A stretch of 11,601 bases of DNA, taken from positions 1 to 11,601 of the forward strand of contig JAUWHT010000056.1 in NCBI GenBank assembly GCA_030605745.1. The letters run 5' to 3'. The notes under the pieces were generated by a model. The model was not told the origin of the DNA. It did no database searches and was given only the letters and a program-made list of their open reading frames with translations. Below are positions 6,985 through 11,510 of this stretch, piece by piece (within the stretch, counting starts at the first letter, position 1; each line of letters opens with the position of its first letter). The position numbers and the translations under genes were made by a program. Source of the DNA: Pirellulales bacterium (GTDB lineage Bacteria > Planctomycetota > Planctomycetia > Pirellulales > Thermoguttaceae).

Positions 6985-7024
6985 CCATTGACATCAGCGG
7001 GGAGCCGGTAACGCTTCCGCCGCG
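6985..7024 (+). repeat. Direct repeat B, copy 2
   Basis: This is the second copy of the 40-bp segment at 6264-6303, with the core GGGAGCCGG, then TAACGC and TTCCGCCG. It lies 43 bp before the start of the broken antitoxin copy at 7068. Confidence 0.6.
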
Positions 7025-7067
7025 CGGCGCAGCCCGACGGCATCGCGTTGGTAACGGAAGATGAAAA

Positions 7068-7181
7068 ATGCCACTAACGACTGACGAAGCTCCGACCCCA
7101 AGAGTCTCTCTAAGAACGTGTTTTGAAATTCCTGGAGAATCGTCTTCCAGCAACAAAAGGCCGGATTCAACCTCCTGCTAG
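7068..7181 (+). pseudogene. Broken copy of the MazF-associated antitoxin start
   Basis: Starting at ATG 7068 the frame reads MPLTTDEAPTPRVSL, closely similar to MPPTTSESPTARVPV at 6626, and the bases just upstream of the ATG also match. After 15 codons the frame enters the MITE-like element and stops at 7179-7181. It could be an antitoxin remnant interrupted by the element, or simply another copy of repeat A with an ATG. Confidence 0.5.
7072..7103 (+). repeat. Dispersed repeat A, copy 3
   Basis: The sequence follows CACTAAC, GACTGAC, GAAGCTC, CGACCCCAAGA. It differs from the right arm at 7745-7777 at about six of 33 positions, mainly by transitions. Confidence 0.7.
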
Positions 7182-7234
7182 CACTCTCAAAACCTACCAG
7201 TTCGTGGCTTGGGAGGGAATTTCAAAACACGTTC
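7114..7234. mobile_element. MITE-like element with 19-bp perfect terminal inverted repeats
   Basis: The element starts with GAACGTGTTTTGAAATTCC (7114-7132) and ends with its exact reverse complement (7216-7234). It is 121 bp long and encodes no transposase. It is flanked by TAA on both sides (7111-7113 and 7235-7237), a 3-bp duplication of the TNA kind seen with IS5-family elements of the IS1031 group. A longer flanking match AAGAGTCTC (7100-7108 and 7236-7244) may be part of the target. A full-length parent insertion sequence is not in this window. Confidence 0.85.
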
Positions 7235-7310
7235 TAAGAGTCTCAACTGCCATGATTGGGCTTGGCAAAGCGTCAAGTAATACGAGTCGGCTGGCTGTAG
7301 GGAGGACGAA

Positions 7311-7673
7311 ATGTTTGTAAGGGCTGCACCGTGGATAGCATTATTAGCTCACACTTCCCTCGTTGTGCTTGTGGCCGCTGAAGTCTCGAGTGCTGCAAGC
7401 AAGGAAGCTGTTATGCTATGGAACATTTTCATGCTACTGGATTTTCCTCTCGGTTGGCTCGTGATACCGATTGAGCTGTATGGGATGCCACTTCTCCGCA
7501 CCGTTGTTGCTTCTCCCGCCACTTGCACTGCCATCCACCATGTGTATCTACCTACAATTAGCTTTGGACTTTTAGGAGGGACTCAATACTACCTTCTTAC
7601 ATTCCTTGTTGTCCGCGTCTTCCGCCGCCTGAGAAGGCGGGGAAACAAAGGAGACAAGTCCGAATGGGGCTAG
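7311..7673 (+). CDS. Small hypothetical membrane protein
   Basis: I do not recognise this 120-residue protein. Three hydrophobic stretches are visible, at about 5-23, 35-53 and 82-103. The last is followed by the basic tail RRLRRRGNKGDK, which suggests a cytoplasmic C-terminus. The first stretch could be read as a signal anchor. A good SD, GGGAGG at 7300-7305, lies 5 nt before the ATG, which supports real translation. The gene lies in the lower-GC island, downstream of the MITE and before the repeat-A inverted pair. The neighbours give no hint of function. Confidence 0.6.
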   Translation: MFVRAAPWIALLAHTSLVVLVAAEVSSAASKEAVMLWNIFMLLDFPLGWLVIPIELYGMPLLRTVVASPATCTAIHHVYLPTISFGLLGGTQYYLLTFLVVRVFRRLRRRGNKGDKSEWG

Positions 7674-7690
7674 ATTGGAGTCGTTACGAA

Positions 7691-7777
7691 ATCTTGGGGT
7701 CAGAGCTTCATTAGTCGTTAGTAGTGGAGTTGGAGTCGAGATGTCACTAATGACTAATGAAGCTCTAACCCCAAGAT
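7691..7777. repeat. Inverted pair of dispersed repeat A forming a 32-bp hairpin
   Basis: Arms 7691-7722 and 7746-7777 are reverse complements at 30 of 32 positions. In RNA one of the differences is a G-U pair. The 23-nt loop (7723-7745) contains GGAG twice and the ATG at 7741, so a ribosome-binding site and start codon sit in the loop. The left arm is the same sequence that ends the glycosyltransferase gene at 6185-6207. Confidence 0.88.
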
Positions 7778-8655
7778 ACGCTGATATCTTACGCAGGCAT
7801 TTTCGGCCGTTGGAGCCGATTGCCACGGGGGAGAGTCCGGTGTTGAAACGGCTCGCGGGGATTCGGGCTGTGTTGTTCGATTTGTACGGGACGCTGTTTA
7901 TCAGCGCCAGCGGCGAGGTGGGCACTGCGAGGCAGTCGGCCTGCGAGGCGGCGTTGGCCGGGTCTCTGGCGGCGTTGGAGATTCCTGTTTCCGGGCCGGT
8001 CGGATGGGGGGCTGAATACCTCTTTGGGGTGATCGAGGCCTCCCATGCCCGGTCGCGCGCCGCAGGGATTGACTGCCCGGAGGTCGACATCGTCGAAATC
8101 TGGCGGGAGGTACTGGCGGAACTTACCCGGCGCGGTCTGCTCGACGCGCCAGCCGCCGAGGTGGCCGATCTGAAGCGTTTGGCCGTCGAGTACGAGGCCC
8201 GGGTAAACCCCTGCTGGCCGATGCCACATTTGCAAGAGTGTCTGGTGCAGCTCGGCGAACTTGGGCGGGTGCTGGGAATTATCAGCAACGCCCAGTTTTA
8301 CACGGTAGAGTTGTTCGAGGCCCTGCTGGGGCGAAGGGCCGAAGAATTGGGTTTCGACCCGGAGCTACAGTATTATTCTTACGCGCACGGCCGGGCGAAG
8401 CCGGGCACGGCCCTGTTCGAGTTGGCTGCCGGTACGCTCCGGCGGCGGGGGATCGCCCCCGGCGAGGCCATTTACGTGGGCAACGACATGCTCAACGATG
8501 TCTTCCCTGCCTACAAGTTGGGCTTTCGTACGGCCCTGTTCGCCGGCGACGCCCGCAGTCTCCGGCTCCGCGCGGCGGACCAGCAGTTGCAAGGAATTTC
8601 GCCGGATCTAGTTTTGACCGACCTGAGCCAGCTTCTTCAGTGTATTATTGTTTAA
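7741..8655 (+). CDS. HAD-superfamily hydrolase with DxYGT motif
   Basis: The 304-residue protein has the HAD core motifs: motif I VLFDLYGTL with nucleophile Asp47, a helical cap (about 60-160), motif II IISNAQF with Ser182, motif III with Lys220 in GRAKPG, and motif IV YVGNDMLND with Asp249 and Asp253. In the solute pathway a HAD phosphatase would remove the phosphate from the glycosylated 3-phosphoglycerate. However, position +2 after the nucleophile is Tyr, as in haloacid dehalogenases, while phosphatases normally have Asp. The exact activity is therefore open. ATG 7741 is preferred because GGAG at 7732-7735 is 5 nt upstream. ATG 7750 is possible, and the frame stays open to 7675 only through repeat A. 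The first 12 residues, MSLMTNEALTPR, come from the repeat. The gene probably stood next to the glycosyltransferase before the island arrived. Confidence 0.85.
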   Translation: MSLMTNEALTPRYADILRRHFRPLEPIATGESPVLKRLAGIRAVLFDLYGTLFISASGEVGTARQSACEAALAGSLAALEIPVSGPVGWGAEYLFGVIEASHARSRAAGIDCPEVDIVEIWREVLAELTRRGLLDAPAAEVADLKRLAVEYEARVNPCWPMPHLQECLVQLGELGRVLGIISNAQFYTVELFEALLGRRAEELGFDPELQYYSYAHGRAKPGTALFELAAGTLRRRGIAPGEAIYVGNDMLNDVFPAYKLGFRTALFAGDARSLRLRAADQQLQGISPDLVLTDLSQLLQCIIV

Positions 8656-8687
8656 GGCCCGCCCAATTGGCCGATTCCTTCTAATGA

Positions 8688-8766
8688 GTTTAGCCGGCGT
8701 GCTTGCACGCCGTGAAAATACCATGATTTTCGGCGAAAACACGGCGAACAAGTTCGCCGGCTAAAC
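8688..8766. repeat. Inverted pair of GTTTAGC hairpin repeats, copies 2 and 3
   Basis: Left unit 8688-8714 is GTTTAGC, then stem CGGCGTGC/GCACGCCG with loop TT. The right unit, 8740-8766, is inverted and reads GTTTAGC, then CGGCGAAC/GTTCGCCG with loop TT on the opposite strand. The units differ at four positions, and all four are paired changes that keep both stems perfect. The two units can also pair with each other. It lies between the HAD gene and the second GT4 gene and could act as a transcript-processing, attenuating or mobile REP-like element. Confidence 0.85.
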
Positions 8767-8785
8767 TTCGGTAAGAGATGCCGGC

Positions 8786-8820
8786 TAACTCCTTGCCCCT
8801 GGCCCCTAACCCCTACTCCC
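8786..8820 (+). repeat. Array of five 7-bp units directly upstream of a start codon
   Basis: The units TAACTCC, TTGCCCC, TGGCCCC, TAACCCC and TACTCCC run without a gap up to the GTG at 8821. There is no Shine-Dalgarno sequence. The number of units, their length and their place before an SD-less start match the array at 1887-1921. Confidence 0.82.
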
Positions 8821-10083
8821 GTGTCGCAGCGTATCGGCTTCATATCGACCCGATTTTCCGGCGCTGACGGTGTCTCGCTGGAGAGCGCCAAGTGGGCGCA
8901 GCTTCTGTGGGACTACGAGCACGTGAGCTTCTGGTACGCGGGGAAGCTGGACCGTGATCCAGAGATCAGCATGCTGGTACCGGAGGCGTATTTTTACGAT
9001 CGTGACAACGTGTGGATCAACGAGCGGGCATTCGGCACCCGGACCCGCTCGCCGGAGTTGACCCGACGGATCCTCGGCGTGGCCGACCACCTGAAGGGCA
9101 CCCTTTACGATTTCGTGGAGACTTTCTCCCTCAGCATGCTGGTGGTGGAGAACGCCCTGTGTCTTCCGATGCACATTCCGCTGGGGGTAGCGCTGACACA
9201 CTTCATCGCGGAGACCGGTATGCCCGCGGTCGCCCACCACCACGATTTCTACTGGGAGCGGCCCCGGTTCCTGGTCAATTCGGTGGGCGATTTCCTCAGC
9301 ATGGCCTTTCCGCCGACCTTGCCGACGCTGCGGCACGTGACGATCAACTCTGCCGCCCAGGAGGATCTGTCGTGGAGGAAGGGGGCCTCCTCGATCATGG
9401 TGCCCAACGTGCTGGAGTTTGAGGCCCCCCCGCCGGAGGAGGCAACCGGCACGGACTTGCGGGAGCGGATCGGGCTGGAGCCGGACGACATTATGCTCTT
9501 GCAGCCCACCCGCGTGGTGCCGCGAAAAGGTATCGAACATTCGATCGCCCTGGTCTCGCAGTTGAAGAACCCCAAGTGCAAGCTGGTCGTCTCGCACGAA
9601 TCGGGCGACGAGGGGCTGGAGTACCGCGACGCGCTGATCGAGCTGGCCGACCAGTCGGGCGTAGACCTCCGATTCGTTCACGCCCAGGTCCCGCCCGCTG
9701 ATACCTTCAGCACCGCCGAGAAAGCAAGAACCTCGCTGGCGGAAGTCTATGCCCAGGCTGATCTGATCACCTATCCCAGCCTCTACGAAGGCTTCGGCAA
9801 CGCCCTGCTGGAGGCCTTCTATTACCGCAAGCCGGTGCTGGTGAACCGCTACGCGATCTTCATCTCCGACATTGAGCCCAAGGGTTTTAAGGTGATCACC
9901 ATGAACGGCTTCCTCACCCGAAACGTGCTGGACCAGGTCCGCCGGGTAATTGCCGACAAAGACTACCGCAAGCAAATGGTCGACCACAACTTCGCGCTAG
10001 GCAAGAAGTTCTTCAGCTACTCCGTGCTGCGGCGCAAGCTCCGCTCGCTGATCACGGCGTTCACTGGGCTGGATGATCTCTGA
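8821..10083 (+). CDS. mggA: GT4 glycosyltransferase, likely mannosylglucosyl-3-phosphoglycerate synthase
   Basis: The 420-residue protein has a GT-B fold. The N-terminus IGFISTRFSGADGVSLE (5-21) is the acceptor loop, VVENALCLPMHIPLG (108-122) and AHHHDFYWERPRFLVN (138-153) are very distinctive, and the donor half has PTRVVPRKGIEHS (229-241) with Arg231 and Lys236 and the EX7E motif EGFGNALLE (Glu323, Glu331). This pattern fits the GT4 group that includes MggA, which adds mannose from GDP-mannose to glucosyl-3-phosphoglycerate. The assignment rests on remembered family features plus the gpgS and HAD neighbours, so another mannosyl or glucosyl transfer is possible. GTG 8821 is the only start that gives the complete N-terminal strand. 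It has no SD but follows a heptamer array. No membrane segment or signal peptide is seen, so it is cytosolic. Confidence 0.78.
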   Translation: MSQRIGFISTRFSGADGVSLESAKWAQLLWDYEHVSFWYAGKLDRDPEISMLVPEAYFYDRDNVWINERAFGTRTRSPELTRRILGVADHLKGTLYDFVETFSLSMLVVENALCLPMHIPLGVALTHFIAETGMPAVAHHHDFYWERPRFLVNSVGDFLSMAFPPTLPTLRHVTINSAAQEDLSWRKGASSIMVPNVLEFEAPPPEEATGTDLRERIGLEPDDIMLLQPTRVVPRKGIEHSIALVSQLKNPKCKLVVSHESGDEGLEYRDALIELADQSGVDLRFVHAQVPPADTFSTAEKARTSLAEVYAQADLITYPSLYEGFGNALLEAFYYRKPVLVNRYAIFISDIEPKGFKVITMNGFLTRNVLDQVRRVIADKDYRKQMVDHNFALGKKFFSYSVLRRKLRSLITAFTGLDDL

Positions 10084-10088
10084 CCTAA

Positions 10089-10118
10089 TTGACTGGATTC
10101 GGGTTCGTGCCGTACAAT
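10089..10118 (+). promoter_or_regulatory. Sigma70-type promoter of the DUF4258 module
   Basis: TTGACT (10089-10094) and TACAAT (10113-10118) are separated by 18 bp; each matches consensus at five of six. The start point would fall near 10125, so the transcript would be almost leaderless relative to ATG 10128 or have a very short leader for ATG 10134. It begins 6 bp after the glycosyltransferase stop codon. Confidence 0.65.
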
Positions 10119-10127
10119 GTAGGCAGC

Positions 10128-10445
10128 ATGGTGATGTTGGCTGATATCCAGGACAAGATACTACGCGGGCAATATGAGTTGTCTAAACATGCCGTTGATC
10201 AGAGCATCGTTCGTGATATCAGCACGTCTGAAATTGAAGAAGCGGCGTCCAATAGGAGCCAGATTATCGAAGACTATCCAGACGACAAGTACGGTCCAAC
10301 GTGCCTAATTCTCGGATTCACCAATTCAGGAAGACCGCTACACCTTCAGTGCAGCTATCCAAGCCGACCGTTGATCAAGGTCGTCACACTGTACGAGCCG
10401 GATAAAGCCTTGTGGGTGGATTTCAGAACCCGAAGACAAAAGTGA
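10128..10445 (+). CDS. DUF4258 toxin-like protein
   Basis: The 105-residue protein matches the DUF4258 pattern: ILRGQYELSKHAVDQ with the conserved Ser-Lys-His, then ISTSEIEEA, a RSQIIEDYPDDKYGP segment, TCLILGF, RPLHLQC and VVTLYEPDKALW. The family has a RelE/MqsR-like ribonuclease fold and is commonly paired with a small YgiT-type antitoxin, here 16 nt downstream, in toxin-first order. A TTG start at 10089 is open in frame but lies inside the promoter. ATG 10128 and ATG 10134 are both plausible; neither has a clear SD, and the promoter suggests a very short leader. Unlike the other toxins in this window, this one looks full length. Confidence 0.78.
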   Translation: MVMLADIQDKILRGQYELSKHAVDQSIVRDISTSEIEEAASNRSQIIEDYPDDKYGPTCLILGFTNSGRPLHLQCSYPSRPLIKVVTLYEPDKALWVDFRTRRQK

Positions 10446-10461
10446 ACAGGAGGTGTTCCCC

Positions 10462-10671
10462 ATGAAGGAAACGATGATCGAGACGACCGTGACCTATACC
10501 CTCGAACATGATGGTAAGTTCTGTATTATCGAGCACGTTCCAGCGCGAGTGTGCAAGGAGACGGGAGAGCAGTTCTTCTCCCCCGAAACTGTAGAGCGTA
10601 TTCGGGCAACTGCCAAAGGGGACAGGAACCCCGTGCGCACCATCGAGACTCCAGTTTTCGAGTACGTGTAG
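10462..10671 (+). CDS. YgiT-like antitoxin without zinc-finger cysteines
   Basis: The 69-residue protein resembles the C-terminal half of YgiT/MqsA-type antitoxins: TVTYTLEHDGKFCIIEHVPA, then RVCKETGEQFFSPETVERI, and a tail TIETPVFEYV. The CxxC pair usual at the N-terminus is absent, and the second pair is reduced to a single Cys (C-K-E-T), so zinc binding is unlikely. A zinc-free subgroup with the same ETGE-FFSPETVE segment accompanies DUF4258 toxins, so this need not be decay. The perfect SD AGGAGGT (10448-10454) is 7 nt before ATG 10462. An in-frame GTG at 10453 overlaps that SD and is rejected. It is probably co-transcribed with the toxin and autoregulates the pair. Confidence 0.75.
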   Translation: MKETMIETTVTYTLEHDGKFCIIEHVPARVCKETGEQFFSPETVERIRATAKGDRNPVRTIETPVFEYV

Positions 10672-10701
10672 GTGTGATTAACCAGCGGATTCACCAGTTT
10701 G

Positions 10702-10731
10702 CTGGTCGGCCTAAAATTGGGGCACTCCATA
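10702..10731 (+). pseudogene. Fragment of a hicB gene
   Basis: Ten codons read LVGLKLGHSI. This is the same segment as LVGLKLGHSL in the hicB gene at 11075. At DNA level 10701-10728 matches 11251-11278 at 25 of 28 bases. Nothing else of hicB is recognisable around it, so it is debris from another hicB copy just before an antitoxin gene. Confidence 0.65.
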
Positions 10732-10748
10732 AGGAGGATGAAGTAACG

Positions 10749-10961
10749 ATGTTGAAATCGATTGAAGCCATAATTGAGAAAGATGGGGAAGTCCATCTCA
10801 AGGAGCCTGTCTGTCTTGCCTCTCCTTGTCGGGCGATCGTTACCATAATTGAGGAACCTTCGGCGCCCGAAACGGCGCTGCTCAGCGAGGAGGCACTTGC
10901 CGAGGACTGGAACCGACCGGAGGAGGATGAGGCATGGTCGCACCTACAGCAGGCACAGTAG
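10749..10961 (+). CDS. MazF-associated antitoxin, second type
   Basis: The 70-residue protein begins MLKSIEAIIEKDGEVHLKEP, a beta-hairpin resembling small AbrB/MazE-like antitoxins, and continues RAIVTIIEEP. It ends with the acidic segment ETALLSEEALAEDWNRPEED and EAWSHLQ, typical of antitoxins followed by MazF-like toxins. ATG 10749 is the only fitting start. The AAGGAGG at 10731-10737 is 11 nt away, rather far, and may first serve a three-codon ATG AAG TAA at 10739. The tail overlaps the start of a toxin frame by 28 bp. The antitoxin looks intact; its toxin is a stub. Confidence 0.75.
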   Translation: MLKSIEAIIEKDGEVHLKEPVCLASPCRAIVTIIEEPSAPETALLSEEALAEDWNRPEEDEAWSHLQQAQ

Positions 10962-10981
10962 TCCTTGTCAGATTCTGGTGA
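10934..10981 (+). pseudogene. MazF toxin stub, cut after 14 codons
   Basis: ATG 10934 follows AGGAGG (10921-10926) by 7 nt and opens MVAPTAGTVVLVRF, the usual start of MazF-like toxins of this pairing, which continue with a PFSDLS-type segment. Here the frame reads one Trp and then TGA. No further toxin sequence follows; instead a palindromic repeat is found at 10996-11020. Confidence 0.72.
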
Positions 10982-10995
10982 ACCTTGGCCGGGCG

Positions 10996-11020
10996 CCACT
11001 GCTGGCTTGCCCAGCGGTGG
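10996..11020. repeat. 10-bp hairpin repeat
   Basis: CCACTGCTGG (10996-11005) pairs with CCAGCGGTGG (11011-11020), with one G-U pair and the 5-nt loop CTTGC. There is no following T-run, so it is a poor Rho-independent terminator. Similar palindromes containing an ACTGCTGG/CCAGCAGT core are, as far as I recall, frequent in planctomycete intergenic DNA. Confidence 0.6.
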
Positions 11021-11074
11021 TGTTCCTGTTAATGTGACAACCATTGAGGCATATAGACTAATAGGAGGAAAAGG

Positions 11075-11344
11075 ATGTTGCGATTCATTCTAACCGGTTA
11101 CATCGAAAGTGCCTTGTTGCAGGCGGAGTACGACAAACTTGATGAAGGGACATTTTCAGGCCGTATTCCACCCTGCAAAGGAGTAATCGCTTTTGGAAAC
11201 ACACTGCGCGAGTGTGAAGATGAGTTACGATCTACTCTTGAGGATTGGGTGCTGGTCGGCCTGAAATTAGGACACTCCCTTCCGATCATAGCTGGATATG
11301 ATTTGAATCAGGAGCCGAGCCATGAGTCGATGGCAACCCTGTAA
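11075..11344 (+). CDS. hicB: HicB-like antitoxin
   Basis: The 89-residue protein has the partial RNase H-like fold of HicB: a central strand set with EGTFSGRIPPCKGVIAFGNT, then the helix LRECEDELRSTLEDWVLVGL and a final strand HSLPIIAGYDLN. It neutralises the HicA mRNA interferase and usually represses its own operon, although no separate DNA-binding domain is visible here. The SD AGGAGG (11063-11068) is 6 nt before the ATG. The 3' end overlaps hicA by 23 bp. The segment LVGLKLGHS is duplicated in the fragment at 10702. Confidence 0.88.
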   Translation: MLRFILTGYIESALLQAEYDKLDEGTFSGRIPPCKGVIAFGNTLRECEDELRSTLEDWVLVGLKLGHSLPIIAGYDLNQEPSHESMATL

Positions 11345-11510
11345 ACGCCGCAACTTCGTCAAACGACTGCGGCAAATTGGTTTTGATGGCCCATACTCGG
11401 GAACACGCCATCAATTCATGGTCTTCGAAAACCACCGTTTGAGCATACCGTCAAATACCGAATATTCGGTAGTGCCTCACGATGTTGGCAAGGATTTCTT
11501 GGGTTTATAG
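11322..11510 (+). CDS. hicA: HicA-like toxin with altered C-terminus
   Basis: The first 50 residues follow HicA well: MSRWQPCKRRNFVKRLRQIG, then FDGPYSGTRHQFMVF with the catalytic His30, and HRLSIPSNTEYSV. HicA cleaves mRNA and binds RNA through a dsRBD-like fold. Related proteins continue with a PQL-type segment and a C-terminal helix of about 20-25 residues. Here the frame instead reads VPHDVGKDFLGL and stops at residue 62. A shifted frame from about 11478 reads LTMLARI, which faintly resembles the expected helix, so a small frameshift is possible. AGGAG at 11310-11314 is 7 nt before the ATG. The toxin may be weak or dead; the short form could also be natural. Confidence 0.75.
   Translation: MSRWQPCKRRNFVKRLRQIGFDGPYSGTRHQFMVFENHRLSIPSNTEYSVVPHDVGKDFLGL

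Noticed and set aside
7675..7740. Upstream ATG of the HAD gene
   Set aside because: The extra 22 codons are a translation of repeat A and the loop; no SD is seen before 7675.
8806..9987. Long open frame on the minus strand opposite the second GT4 gene
   Set aside because: It has no domain-like motifs, and the + strand frame is a conserved glycosyltransferase.
10089..10127. TTG start giving a longer DUF4258 protein
   Set aside because: The TTG is the first three bases of the -35 box, there is no SD, and the extra residues MTGFGFVPYNVGS do not fit the family.
10996..11020. Rho-independent terminator
   Set aside because: The stem is good but no T-run follows; it resembles a dispersed palindrome more than a terminator.
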